Shown here piece after piece: positions 10,704 through 23,106 of a DNA stretch of 64,000 nucleotides. Position 1 is the first letter of the stretch, and each line of letters starts with the position of its first letter. The translations under genes were made by a program, and so were the position numbers. This DNA is from Chionoecetes opilio (Eukaryota > Arthropoda > Malacostraca > Decapoda > Majidae). Below the pieces are notes generated by a model, which was not told where the DNA came from, searched no databases, and saw only the letters and a list, made by a program, of their open reading frames with translations. Location of the stretch: the NCBI GenBank assembly GCA_016584305.1, contig JACEEZ010022721.1, positions 178,501 through 242,500 on the forward strand. Reading direction: 5' to 3'.

Positions 10704-10890
10704 CCTGTTGCGGGCCCCGACACACCCAGCAGTGATTGCGTACCGGGTGTTAGCCGTGGGTTGTGTCCCACCTCCCGGGGTTGTGGGTTCACCCAACACA
10801 AAGCACTAAGGAAGAAAATATAATTGTAGATATGGAGACGGGGCAATACAAGTGTAGGTCAGGCTCTGTAAAATACAACTAGACGAATAC
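10704..10890 (+). repeat. SINE-1 body, copy 3 (head missing)
   Basis: CACCCAGCAGTGA, TACCGGGTGTTAGCC, GATATGGAGACGGGGC and CTGTAAAATACAACTAGA occur in the same order as in the copy at 22179-22458. Upstream there is no tRNA head. Downstream, near 10900-10970, a GGTTCAAACCC B-box-like sequence suggests a second tRNA-like piece. Confidence 0.7.
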
Positions 10891-11337
10891 ACAGCCTGTG
10901 TGATCTGATCGGCTGCGCTTCCGCCTACTGATCCGTAGCTCTGCGGTTCAAACCCCGCTCTAGGAGACGTTAACCCATTGATGTCATCAACCCTACTGTG
11001 CGGCCCATTAACCTTTGACCTCAAGTGGCCAAAAATCTGCAGTATGTTTTTCTCATTTCACCCATCAGTCCTTGTAATGTACTCCTATACTTCACCGTGC
11101 GAAAACGTCATCGCAAGGGCTTTAACCGTGGCCAACGAGTGTCATCTCGGTGGCCACGCTTTAACCCCCAGGAGGTCCAGGAGGCCTGTTACTTCTCCGC
11201 CCTCGCACCTACCCTCATCCTGAGTCACAGCCGAGCAGTCAATAATTAAAGGCATTACTTCTGACATTTTTTACGTTGACGTTATTGTTTTCATCTTGTT
11301 TGTAACTTGGTGTTTGGTGGCTTCGGCGGCCCCGACA

Positions 11338-11740
<403 letters not shown>

Positions 11741-12370
11741 AACGTTGAGTTGAATGCCACAATCCTTATATAGCGACCAGTATTAAAATGTAATATCGTA
11801 GACAGAAAAATTACACGTACAGGCCAATACACATGCAATATTGTAAAAATTAACTATGCATACTTGAGAGGAATTGGAGAAGTATTTAGCGATGGAGACT
11901 CAAATAAACCAGAACTCTATATCTGACTGAGTTGATTTAACCTCCACTTCATGTAAAGAGCTGACAAGTGTGTTAGTGATTGATGGAGGAGTGACATCAG
12001 TTGACATATTGGAGATCGTATCTCACGTCACGGCTTAACGCGACAGTAGTGACTATTATAGACAAAGGGACGTGTCGGGGCCCCGGATCAGGCCCCGGTT
12101 CGTGAAACGGTAGGCTACAGTTGGTAAGCTCAAATGAACATTTACGTAAATGAGCCCGATACTCGTGATAGTATGTGTGATCGAGACATGACAGAGGGTG
12201 AAAGGAATGTTCACAGAGGATGTGAAGAAGAGGATTAAAAGCAAAATGAGATCAGCGCCCAGCGCCAGGCGCTTATCACCAGGTAGCTATTTAGATAAAC
12301 AGCCTGATAGAGTTAAAAGCTTTTGAGCACACTCTGATTAACAGTCACGGTGACCAAGGCTGAGCAAGTA

Positions 12371-12570
12371 TAGAAATATCTGACGTGTTACGATAAGCAT
12401 GTGTAGTGTCGTAAACTCATAGAAATATCTGACGTGTTACGATAAGCATGTGTAGTATCGTAAACTCATAGAAATATCTGACGTGTTACGATAAGCATGT
12501 GTAGTAGTGTCGTAAACTCAAAGAAATATTTGACGTGTTACGATAAGCATGTGTAGTGTCGTAAACTTAT
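12371..12570 (+). repeat. 49-bp direct repeats in U3 of LTR A
   Basis: Four copies of a unit starting TAGAAATATCTGACGTG and containing ACGATAAGCATGTGTAG sit at about 12371, 12420, 12469 and 12520; the third is 3 bases longer. Their position about 130-330 bases upstream of the TATA box is that of a retroviral-type U3 enhancer repeat. Confidence 0.85.
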
Positions 12571-12700
12571 AGAATTATATATCGTGAAGTGTTTTTAGGT
12601 AGCTCTGAACGAAATGTGATGTAGGAATAACTGCATGAGTTTTAGAAATATACCATAGATGAGTAAAACTGAGTAGGTTAAGGCCGCAGGAGGATGGAGA

Positions 12701-12707
12701 TATAAGG
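12701..12707 (+). promoter_or_regulatory. TATA box of LTR A
   Basis: TATAAGG occupies the same relative place as the TATA boxes of LTR B (GATAAAAA, 13378) and LTR C (TATAAAAA, 17319). Confidence 0.6.
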
Positions 12708-12826
12708 AGCTGTAACACTCGAGAGAGAGCAGACTTGCAATGCAGACTCGCAGAGCAGACACACAGCCCACAGGTCGACTCTGACTCAAACCCCCCTTAG
12801 AGTTTCATGTTTTAACCTAACCTCCC

Positions 12827-13898
12827 TGTCGGGACCCGAGTCGAGTTTCAGAACAACATTAACATGGAAATAAGGAACTCCTACAAACAGTCCGTTTTGT
12901 AGGCTCAAATGATCAGGTACATTTAAATGAGCCTGAGCCAGATGATATTTTGAGTAAGGAAGAAGGGGAGAATATAATATATGTCATGAGTGTAAAGAGG
13001 CCAGTGTGCCCAGTGTGATGCAGCATAAGACAAACTCTTGCTAATATACACAAAGTGATAACAAGGGCTTGCTAAAAGCCCTTAGGTGCGCCTTGTCATG
13101 AGAGCGTCAACAACTCATTTATTTGCACCACCCTCAGGTCAGAGGTTAGAAATAAGGACTGAAGGAGTGCAAATAGTTCGTCATGCATGCCTGGTTAGTT
13201 CGTTACGCATGTGTGGTAACGTAAGATAAGAGCTAATATAACGTAAACATTTTTTTACTAACCTTATATGCGATCTGAGCGAAATGTAACGTAGTACACG
13301 AACATTTTAGAAATAAGGTCATAGAAATTAAGTAGATTAAAGTAACCCTGTGTGCAGGAAGTTGCCTCAGGACAGCAGATAAAAAGCGTCGTAGCGGTGG
13401 GAGTAGCAGCAGACACACTGAGCCCTTCGCTCACTGTAGAATTACCCTTAAAAATATCCCTTGAATAAGTTCACATGTAAAAGACCTTCCCTCCCTTGTT
13501 AAGATGAAGACCCTCTGCACCGTTACGGCGCTGCTACCGTACACCGTCATGGTGAGTGACATAGACTTTCTGTAGCGGCTGAAGTGTACTTAATGTTGAT
13601 AGTTATCCATCCATTGTGTAGGTGTGTATACAATGCTGTCCTAAGTAGGAAATGTCTAGGAAGTGTTAGCTAGACATGAAGTGTTTTTATGTAGTTGATT
13701 TTAGTAGTAGCTATATATATATATATGTGTTAAATAAATGTTGAAAAATGGAAAGCTGCGTGTGTCACAGCCCGCGTCTACGGATTCAGCACTCTATCAG
13801 CACTCTAGTGCCAACCTATAATATGATAAATATTGCAGCTATTTGTCATAGTTCTTATGATTATTTAAATTAAAATAACTAATGCTCTGGGAACGACA
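12827..13898 (+). mobile_element. solo LTR B, nested in LTR A
   Basis: The 1072-bp LTR starts TGTCGGGACC and ends GGGAACGACA. It is flanked by TCCC on both sides (12823-12826, 13899-13902), a 4-bp target duplication. It is inserted between the TATA box and the leader ATG of LTR A. It contains GTCCGTTTTGTAGGCTCAAA, the conserved GAGCGAAATGTAACGTAGT block, a TATA-like GATAAAAA at 13378 and its own leader exon at 13504. Confidence 0.85.
13504..13551 (+). CDS. 16-codon signal-peptide-like leader exon in LTR B
   Basis: ATG opens 16 codons (M-K, then a hydrophobic run with LCTVTALLPYTVM) ending exactly at a GTGAGT splice donor at 13552, in phase 0. Length, phase and donor position are kept in LTRs A, C and the 3' LTR although the residues differ. 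The inferred role is to supply the start and signal peptide of Env by splicing to the acceptor upstream of env. Confidence 0.55.
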
Positions 13899-13912
13899 TC
13901 CCTATTGTTAAG

Positions 13913-13957
13913 ATGTCGAGCTTAGCTGCTGCCATCCTACTGACATATACCATCACA
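13913..13957 (+). CDS. 15-codon signal-peptide-like leader exon in LTR A
   Basis: ATG, then SSLAAAILLTYTIT, ends at a GTAAGC donor at 13958 in phase 0. It is separated from its own promoter by the LTR B insertion. Same inferred role as the exon in LTR B. Confidence 0.5.
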
Positions 13958-14429
13958 GTAAGCAGTGACATTGAATGTTCTTAGGCTGGTCTTGAAGATC
14001 ATGTAAAGTGTAGCCACACTATATTCTTGTATACAGTGTTGTCCCATGTAGGATGTGTTTAGTGAATAGAGTAGTGTCTTGTGATTCATGAAGTGTGTTG
14101 CGTAGGATGTTTGTGCCATGATGTGTTATCATACAACGAGTTCAGTGTAGAGTAGTCATAACCTTAGAAATTAATGAATAAAAAACCATTTTACTGCGTT
14201 GTCAAAACCCCACTTTCGAAGTCATACACTCGTGAAAGAGCCATCAGCTCAACCTGTAACGTGTCAGATATAACCAGCTATTTGTCATAGTTCCTATGTT
14301 TGTTTAAAGTAAAGTAAAAGCAAGATGGGAACAACAGATGCATACACGCAAGAGAAGGGGGTATGACATTATTACCTCGAAGTTGCGAAAAGTTTCCTTT
14401 GACAGAGTGTAAGCTGAACCCTGATATAG

Positions 14430-14795
<366 letters not shown>

Positions 14796-14859
14796 CGAAA
14801 AAAAAAAAAAGTAGCAGTATAGTAGTTCTAATTGAATTAAGGTATGAAATCATGTCAAA

Positions 14860-16480
14860 ATCACCCTAAATAACACCAATCTTTGTTAGCGCAAACACCA
14901 ATCCTAGCTTAGGTGCCTGAACAGACATAGACATAGATTCCTTGAGAGGCTGAGAGTAACACCAGAACAGCAGAGTGCCTCCTCCTGCTCCTCGCTGTGT
15001 GGGTGTCAGGGTGTCTGCACTGTATCAACTAATAGTATTTCTATAGTGGCCAAGTCTTAACCTAACCATTGTGAAGAGCAGGGTGTCACTCCTTAGTACA
15101 GTATAGACCGGGAAGTCATTTGCTTTGTTGATTTGTGTAACAGTGGCGCAGAACACGTATTTCAGTTTAGGTTTTATTAGTTATTGTTCCATTGACGTAT
15201 AAATTGGTGTTTATAAGATCTTTTGACCGAGTAAATACAATTCACATATAGTCTTGTGTTTTATATGTGTTACTATGTAATCATTGCTACAGTGTTCTTA
15301 ATCTTAGAGCAGCTGAGAGTCGTAATCCCACATACGAACCCGAGAAACATAAGCCACCTAAAGCACTATGTACGATCTGAACGGCAGGGAAAAATAAATG
15401 TATTAAATAAATGTAAGCAGCTCATTATCAACCCTGCGTCGTCTTGTGTATGACATATCTATGTGTCTAAAAATATATAGTTGGTGTAGAGGTGTTATCA
15501 ATCATTGTTATCAATATTGGGAAAAAAATGAGGGTATTGCCGCATCCAGGAAAATCGCAGCAATGTTTTTAGAAATGGATACGAAAGAAAACACAATGGA
15601 AATACACGTATAAATAAAGGACGTAAGAAGGATTGGAGAAGAGCGAGTGTGCAGCGATGACCCAGATTTTTCAGTGTTATACAGAGACCCTAGTGTAAAC
15701 AGCCTCCCCCTTGTGCGACCGACCCTCACTCTAAGACTCTTGAGTGTAGAGAAATAACAGGCATGTATAGGAGACCCGCGGGCTAATGGATTTTTGGCTC
15801 AAGTTACGGTTGAGCATCCTTCCCACGGTCTGACGAACTGTAGATGTTATGGATAAATTTTGATAAGGCTTATAAGCAAGAAGGGTGCGTACTACGAAGA
15901 TGCCCTGAGCGAAATGTAATGTAGTGTATAAATCTAAAGACATCAGCATAAACGTATCATAAGCTTTTTTTAACAGAATTTGTGGATATTGTTATTTAAT
16001 GTTGTGCTTTCGTGTTAGCTGCCGAAAGTTGACTCAAGAGTAATCAGATGTTCTTTGTATTGAAAAAAGATGATGACACTTACGGACTGATGTGTTGTTT
16101 TATAGTCATAGTTATGGTTTTACTGTGTTTATTTAACCCCTTCACGCCCAGATCTGTCCTTTGCTATATAAAATTGTCTGTTGTTAGCCATATATTACGA
16201 AAAGTAGCTTATTATACTAAATTAGCTAGTGGACAAGGATACTAAGCAGGTAATATCTATAAAATATTGCTTATATTCATTAAAATTGTCTTATGGTATC
16301 CCCAAATTACAATAAAAATTACGTTCTAGGCCTCAAGGGTTAATGAATAATATTTGCTATTGCGCTACGTGTCACAATCCTACACACGGATCACACGACC
16401 GAGCACTCACCAACCTTGACAGACTACAGAGAGTGCTATGAAGTAGCTCATTGTCAGCCTATACTGTTTGGGGTTTCGAC
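14860..16480 (+). other. degenerate LTR-like remnants, no gene
   Basis: Pieces resemble the LTR family: GAGCGAAATGTAATGTAGTG at 15907, and blocks ending in GTATGACA near 15455 and GTTTCGACA near 16483. The last two share a (G)TAGCTCATT(A/G)TCA motif with sequence at 19815. I cannot set boundaries or find a target duplication. No coding frame is supported. Confidence 0.35.
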
Positions 16481-16481
16481 A

Positions 16482-16484
16482 GTC

Positions 16485-16539
<55 letters not shown>

Positions 16540-16584
16540 CAGTAGTAGTAGTAGTAGTAGTAGTAGCAGTAGTATTGGGGGTAT

Positions 16585-16671
<87 letters not shown>

Positions 16672-16716
16672 CAGTAGTAGTAGCAGTAGTAATAGTAGTA
16701 GTAGTATTGGGGGTAT

Positions 16717-16754
<38 letters not shown>

Positions 16755-16765
16755 TAGTAGTAGTA

Positions 16766-16821
<56 letters not shown>

Positions 16822-16822
16822 T
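16482..16822. repeat. (AGT)n microsatellite
   Basis: Interrupted AGT array with two TTGGGGGTATA interruptions. It starts directly after an LTR-like TTTCGACA, and LTR C is inserted at its far end. Confidence 0.95.
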
Positions 16823-17318
16823 TGGGGATATAAGTATGTCGTGCCCAGAGGCGAGTCTCTGAACACCATCACCAGGGTAATATGGAAAACGTGCAAGCAG
16901 TCCGTTTTGTAGGCTCAAATGAACAATTACAGTTAAATGAGCCTGCCACAGACAATGTTATGTACAGAAGTGGGGAGGAGGGAGAAGAGAGAGAGGAAGG
17001 AGAGCAAATAGAGGGAGGAGAGATCACATGTCAGGAGTGTAAGCCACACCAGTGCCCATAAGTCAGCTCGTCATATACACAAAGCGATAAGAAGGGCTTG
17101 CTAATCCCTTTCTAGTGTGCCACAACATGAAAGCGTAAGAAAAAGTACATTAGCGTAAGATTAGGACTAAATATAACGTATATATCCTTTCCGACCATAA
17201 ACTCTGTCAGAGCGAAATGCAACGTAGTATTAAGTGCATGAATATTTTAGAAATAAGACAATAGATATCAAGTAGGTTAAAGTAACCTTATGTACAGGAA
17301 AGTTGCCTCAAGACATGA

Positions 17319-17326
17319 TATAAAAA
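17319..17326 (+). promoter_or_regulatory. TATA box of LTR C
   Basis: TATAAAAA lies 79 bases upstream of the leader ATG, followed by a purine-rich leader. Confidence 0.65.
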
Positions 17327-17397
17327 CAGCTGTAGCGAGGAGAGGAGCAGCAGATATACACAGAGCTCTGAGCTCACAGTAGACTTCCCTTATTAAG

Positions 17398-17445
17398 ATG
17401 AAGGCTCTCTCCCGCTCGACATTACTGGTGTTCACCGTCAATGTG
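17398..17445 (+). CDS. 16-codon signal-peptide-like leader exon in LTR C
   Basis: ATG opens M-K-A-L-S-R, then a hydrophobic STLLVFTVNV, and the exon ends at a consensus GTAAGT donor (17446) in phase 0. A nearly identical exon lies in the provirus 3' LTR at 28162-28209. The M-K-basic-hydrophobic pattern is that of a short secretory leader. Splicing to the env acceptor at 31360 would be in frame. This is inference, because no transcript is available. Confidence 0.6.
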
Positions 17446-18056
17446 GTAAGTGACATAGATTTTCTGTAGCGGTTGAAGTGTCTTTGTCTTGAAGTATGTT
17501 TTTCTTAGGTAGGTGTATACCGTGTTGTCATAAAGAGACTGTGTGTCTAGGAAGTGTTAGTTAAAAAACATGAAGTGTTTACCTGGTGTAGGAGTATACC
17601 ATGTTGTCCTCAGTAACTATATGTATAAGTAAGTGTTAGTTAAACATGAAGTGTTTTTGTGTAGTTGTTTTAGCAATATGTTTTGTGTAGTTGTTTTAGC
17701 AATATGTTTTGTGTAGTTGTTTTAGCAATAGTTTGTGTAGTTGTTTTAGCAATATGTTTTGTGTAGTTGTTTTAGCAATATGTTTTGTGTAGTTGTTTTA
17801 GCAATATGTTTGTAGTGTTTAGCTATAAAAATGTGTTAAATAAATAAGAGAACGAAAAGCTGCGTGTCACAGCCCCACTTATGTACGGATTCAGCACTCT
17901 TGAAATACTTAGTACCAACCTATAATATAATGAACAGTGCAGCTATTTGTCATAAGTTCCCAAAGTTAATGAATGAAAATAACTAAGGTGTTGGGGAACC
18001 ACAAGTAGTAGTAGTAGTAGTAGTTGTAGTAATTTAATAGTAGTAGTAGTCAGTGG

Positions 18057-18474
<418 letters not shown>

Positions 18475-19420
18475 GTAATGGTAGTAGTAGTGGTGGTGGT
18501 AGAAGTAGTAGCAGTCGCTAGTAGTAATAGTAGTAGTGGTAGTGGTGTAGCTAGGAAAATAATATGTGTGCTTAGATTGAGGAAAGTAGACAAAAAAATG
18601 AAAGACACAAGAAAATTAAGAATAGAGTGTGTGTAGTGATACGTGACTGAAAGCGGATTGTAGCCGGAGAAGGGGGCAGGTAGGTGGCATGCATTAACTC
18701 GCCCTGGTTGTGCGCATGAACTGTGGCGAAGTATAGTGTAGCGAGACTCACTTAACTGACCACTTAACGATCAGAACTAAATTAGCTCAATTTCAAGAGA
18801 GGCGCTGGTGGCTCGAACAAGTATGAACATATGAAAATACATCATAGTTAGCGTTAGATCCCTTAATATAGCAACCATTCTACAGAAGCACCTCCAGGAT
18901 GGATAATAATTGGGTGCCTAGAGTCAGCGACTCAGCGTGGACTCGTGGAGTCAGAAAAACTCGAATCTGAAACGAAGAGAACAACTTTGAGAGGAGGCTT
19001 ATTAGGTTCCTCTTGGAATAGTGAAAATTTACACGTATAGGTCCTTCGCTACAGGGCTTTCGGGCATATAGTGACAGTGAGTAATGTAAAAGTCTTGGAT
19101 ACGTATTTGTAGGATAAAGAACATTCTAAGAAGTCCTTCTATAAAGACGACATTTTAGCTGGTAATATAAAGCATGTATTGTGCAATTGTATACAATGTT
19201 TTGTGAATTCACCAGATAGGGATTTGCATATTAGTGGCTCTCCACTGATTCACGTGGTGACTAGTATAGTTGTCATCGACTAGTAATATAATGTTTGTGT
19301 ACTGTGTTTTATGCTATATATATATTAGTAATCATCACAATAGTATTACTTTACTTAATAAGTTTTAGAAGAGCTGCGAGTTGTAATTGTACATACGTAC
19401 TCATTCAGCCTATCCCATGA
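18475..19420. other. no recognisable gene
   Basis: A degenerate AGT tract to 18550 precedes AT-rich sequence without supported ORF or repeat. A GAGCTGCGAGTTGTAATTG motif near 19373 resembles one near 15307 and may be more LTR-like debris. Confidence 0.4.
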
Positions 19421-19423
19421 GGA

Positions 19424-19770
19424 GGCGGTAGCAGAGTGGTTAGTGTCTCGGTGACCCGAGTTCGATCCCCGATGAGAACCAAAATCCACTTAAAATCTTT
19501 CTGCACCGTCGAGTGGACTAAAAACAACCACATTCTGCCCATTAACTCTACCTTTGATTGCGAGTGCATCGGAGGAAACAGGGAGGCAGCATGAGCCTCT
19601 AATCACAGGCGTTACTAAAAAATATCCTGCCTGTACCCTGCAACACCACGGGCGAGGGCCAACCATCACTGTCCTCGAGTGAACCTCCAGGGCCTACCAT
19701 CCCACCCCTGGAGGTCACAGGCGCTGCCTATAGGCCAAGATGTAAAAAAATAAGAAATACAAAATAAAAT
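19424..19770 (+). repeat. SINE-2 (tRNA-derived), copy 1
   Basis: The tRNA-like head GGTAGCAGAGTGGTTAGTG (A box), followed by GAGTTCGATCCCC (B box), leads into a body with TCTTTCTGCACCGTCGAGTGG, ATTAACTCTACCTTTGATTG, GGCGAGGGCCAACCATCAC and CTATAGGC, ending in an A-rich tail. Two more copies lie at 63604 (plus) and 63172 (minus). The head is of the long-variable-arm (Ser/Leu) tRNA style. Confidence 0.85.
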
Positions 19771-19849
19771 CCAGTCTCCATCTGCACGATATACAGTGAG
19801 ATAAAAGTAAGAAGCAGCTCATTGTCTCCTTGTGCTTGGACGGCCCACG

Positions 19850-19975
19850 ATAGTAGTAGTAGTGGTGAAAGTAATGATAGCAGGTGTTGTAGTAGTAGTA
19901 ATAATAGTTTTTGTTGTTATATAAATAGTAGTAGTAGCAGCAGTAGTAATATTTGTTTTTGTCATAAAAATAGTT

Positions 19976-20012
<37 letters not shown>

Positions 20013-20042
20013 TAGTAGTATTTGTTGTTGTTATGGTAGACT

Positions 20043-20102
<60 letters not shown>

Positions 20103-20255
20103 TAAGTAGTTGTTGCTGTAGTTATTGTTATGGAAGAATGTAAAAGTAGCAGTGGTAGTAGTTGTTGTTGGTAGTAGTATCGTTGTTGTGTAGTAGTAGT
20201 TTTAGTAGTAGTAGTAGTAGTTGTAGTAGTAGTAGTAGTAGTCATCATCATCATC
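19850..20255. repeat. (AGT)n-rich microsatellite
   Basis: Interrupted AGT/TTG tract directly after a GACGGCCCACGA block that resembles an LTR end. Confidence 0.9.
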
Positions 20256-20704
20256 ATTCCTTTATTTCGTATATACTAGTATACAATTCAATCGATGCAT
20301 AATATAATATTATGCAAGGAAAACTTATCAATAACTCAAATTTTACTGTACATTATATAATGACAAAATAAATATGAAGCTCAAAGGACTTCAATTCCAT
20401 CTAAAAAGATTAAAACAATCATTCAAAATTAAAATAATTCACACATTATCTAAAATTCAACATACAAGCAGCTACCTGCAGTTATATAAGCTTAAATGTT
20501 TGGTGCATAGTAGTTCAGACGGCCAGGTTCATGATTTTGTACCCACTTAATTCTAGCTTTAATGGTTTGCAGGTCATATTCTATCAAATTTATGTTATAA
20601 AAATCTCTAAATAATAATAATATTGAAGGCAGTGTATATCCGTTCTTTAAAAAAGGCAAACACCATTTAATGAGAGAGTTATTGATGGCCAAAAGTTCTT
20701 AGTA
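20256..20704. other. no recognisable gene
   Basis: AT-rich sequence with no supported feature. Confidence 0.5.
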
Positions 20705-20706
20705 AC

Positions 20707-20758
<52 letters not shown>

Positions 20759-20902
20759 TTGTTGTTGTGAGAATAGATTAAGAAGTAGTATTTATAGTTG
20801 AAAGAGTAGTACATGTAGCATTAGTAGTTTTTGTAGAAGTAGGAGTAGTAGTTATTGTTGGTGGTGGTGATGTAGAAGTAATAGTAGTTGTTGGTGGTGT
20901 AT

Positions 20903-20975
<73 letters not shown>

Positions 20976-20981
20976 AAAAAA

Positions 20982-21060
<79 letters not shown>

Positions 21061-21159
21061 TGTTGTTGTTGTTGTTGTAGAAGTAGTAGTAGTAGTAGTA
21101 GTAGTAATAGTAGTAGTAGTAGTAGTAGTAATAGTTGTTGTAGAAGTAGTAGTAGTAGT

Positions 21160-21209
<50 letters not shown>

Positions 21210-21235
21210 TAGTAATAGTAGTAGTATTGTCGTGT
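20705..21235. repeat. (AGT)n-rich microsatellites
   Basis: AGT arrays at 20705-20760 and 20880-21235 with GTT interruptions. Confidence 0.95.
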
Positions 21236-21239
21236 TTGC

Positions 21240-22117
21240 AATGCTGCACGAATTTTTTGTGTTCCCTGTCTAAGTCAAGGCTTCGGGTTCAAAAGGGAAC
21301 ACTATTGTATTTTCTGAGTTTACTGATTTGGTTTCAAATTACAACTTTTCTCCGTACATTCAATATTCCCCACTCTTAACACTTCCTATAATATTCAATA
21401 CATATTAATATAACATTCTACAACATCCTATAACATTAACACTCCCTATAATATTCAATACATATTCATATACTTTATATAACATCTTAAAACATCCTAT
21501 AACATTTGAATAGCAATATTAAATGCTGCGTTACAACATGGTAATTTCCTAATTTCCGCATTGCGAGACAACGAGCTCACTTACTATTGTTAAGGCGTTA
21601 AGAATAATGTGTACTTTCTATCTTGTGTCTTTCCTTATATATTTCTGTCAAATATATTTGAGTGACAACCCTCTTGCAGTAAGGTATTTTCCCTACTTAC
21701 AATTATAGATACGCTTATTGGTTGTCAGCAACAAGTCACGCCCATTCGGTGTGTCTTCACATTTTAGCTTCAATCAGGATTACAATCATTGGTGACGTAC
21801 ATAGAGGTCATGCCCTGATAGGTAAGCCCTGACACCTTAAACTTCCATCAGGATTCAATAATTGGTGGACGTACAATGGGCAGTCACTCAGAAGAGTTTA
21901 TATACACTTGGGGCGAGGCAGGCCCATCACTTTTTCATATATCTTTCCTTGTCTGCAAATGTTCGCTCAGTCTCCTCTTGGAGACCCACTCCCCTCCCCC
22001 CTAAATAGCCACACCTGTTTCACACCTTCCCGACTTGTCCGCTTCCCTGAGTCCTCTCCCTCGCTGCCCCCACCATAGCCTCCCTCCGCCCTAAACACCC
22101 ACACCTATTTCATACCT
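21240..22117. other. no recognisable gene
   Basis: Contains repeated TATAACATT/AATATTCAATACATATT words near 21360-21520, and a pair of CATCAGGATT...ATTGGTG(G)ACGTAC blocks near 21780 and 21848. No coding support. Confidence 0.4.
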
Positions 22118-22118
22118 A

Positions 22119-22177
<59 letters not shown>
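22118..22177. repeat. (CA)n microsatellite
   Basis: Pure CA run immediately upstream of a SINE-1 head. Confidence 0.95.
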
Positions 22178-22178
<1 letters not shown>

Positions 22179-22179
<1 letters not shown>

Positions 22180-22455
22180 GTACTCCGTAGTGTAGGGATA
22201 GCACGCTCGGTTCACAACCGAGAAGTCCCGGGTCGATCCTCGGGCGGAGCGGATACATATGGGCTGTTTCCTTAAAACCCGAGCCCCTGTCCACCCAGTA
22301 GTGAATGGGTACCGGGTGTTAGCCGGGGTTTGTGACCTGCTCTCCGGGGTGCTGGCTTCGGCCAAAACCAAGCACTAAGGATGAATGATACAAATGTTGA
22401 TATGGAGACGGGGCCATACGAGCGTTGCTCAGGCCCTGTAAAATACAACTAGATG

Positions 22456-22458
<3 letters not shown>
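22179..22458 (+). repeat. SINE-1, copy 2 (most complete)
   Basis: The tRNA-like head starts GGTACTCCGTAGTGTAGGG, has the CTCGG-loop-CCGAG arm and a GGGTCGATCCTC B box. The body includes GGGCTGTTTCCTTAAAACCC, ACCCAGTAGTGAATGGGTAC and GATATGGAGACGGGGC, ending CTGTAAAATACAACTAGATG. The tail runs directly into (AC)n. Confidence 0.9.

Positions 22459-22548
<90 letters not shown>
22459..22548. repeat. (AC)n microsatellite at the SINE-1 tail
   Basis: AC run starting where the SINE-1 body ends, so it probably grew from the SINE 3' tail. Confidence 0.9.
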
Positions 22549-22551
<3 letters not shown>

Positions 22552-22644
22552 TAGGAATATACGAACGATTCAAATAAGACTAGTAGCTTCATAGCCAAAC
22601 GCAGGAATCGATTCTGTGTAATATGATAGAAATAATGAAGTTAG

Positions 22645-23103
22645 GACTTTAGTAGGGCATTCGACAAAGTACCACACTAGCGATTCTTAAATAAAGTTAA
22701 GGCTCATGGAATATATGGGAAGGTTCTTCGTTGGATCAGAGTTTGGCTAAGTGATAGGCAACAAAGGGTTACAATCAATGGTTCTAAATCTGAATGGGGA
22801 CAGGTGACAAGTGGAGTTCCACAAGGGTCTGTTTTGGGTCGATTATTATTTTTTATTTACATCAACGACTTGGATAGTGGGATTAGCAGTGATATCAGCA
22901 AGTTTGCTGATGATACTAAGGTAGGTAGGATTATTGGATTACAGTCTGATGTAAACATATTGCAGGGAGACTTAGATAAACTTAATGAGTGGGTAGTCAA
23001 ATGGCAGATGGAATTTAATATTGATAAGTGCAGCGTTATGAATGTTGGTAGAAAAAACCCTGGTAATAGATACACCATACGCAATGTATCGCTGAAAAGA
23101 TCT
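22645..23103 (+). pseudogene. LINE reverse transcriptase fragment
   Basis: One frame holds DFSRAFDKVPH (RT motif with Asp), GVPQGSVLG, YINDLD and KFADDTK (catalytic Asp pair), then LDKLNEWVVKWQMEFNIDKC. This is the palm region of a non-LTR RT. There is one in-frame TAG at 22678-22680. Both ends are lost: the endonuclease domain upstream is absent and at 23103 the frame runs into the truncated repeat copy at 23107. The style suggests a CR1/jockey-like clade, not proven. Confidence 0.85.
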
Positions 23104-23106
23104 TAA

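Larger units (their letters stand above)
12073..14336 (+). mobile_element. solo LTR A (env-retroelement family), interrupted by LTR B
   Basis: It starts TGTCGGGGCC and ends GGGAACAACA, flanked by GACG (12069-12072) and GATG (14337-14340), a 4-bp target duplication with one transition. LTR B (12827-13898) plus its 4-bp duplication sits inside. Removing these leaves about 1188 bp, close to the 1167 bp of LTR C. Order within: U3 with 49-bp direct repeats, TATAAGG at 12701, leader, the B insertion, then the ATG leader exon at 13913. This is an old copy that was hit by a younger sibling. Confidence 0.8.
16837..18003 (+). mobile_element. solo LTR C (1167 bp) of the env retroelement
   Basis: It starts TGTCGTGCCC and ends GGGAACCACA, with AGTA on both sides (16833-16836, 18004-18007), a 4-bp target duplication made inside an AGT array. 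Order: start block with GTCCGTTTTGTAGGCTCAAA; GAGCGAAATGCAACGTAGT near 17211; TATAAAAA at 17319; leader exon 17398-17445; a U5-like tail with about six copies of a 26-27 base GTTGTTTTAGCAATATG repeat (17657-17812). It has the same length as the 3' LTR of the 27.7-37 kb provirus once that LTR's own insertion is subtracted. Confidence 0.9.

Noticed and set aside
12371..12570. CRISPR-like array
   Set aside because: Direct repeats are contiguous without unique spacers and lie in a eukaryotic LTR.
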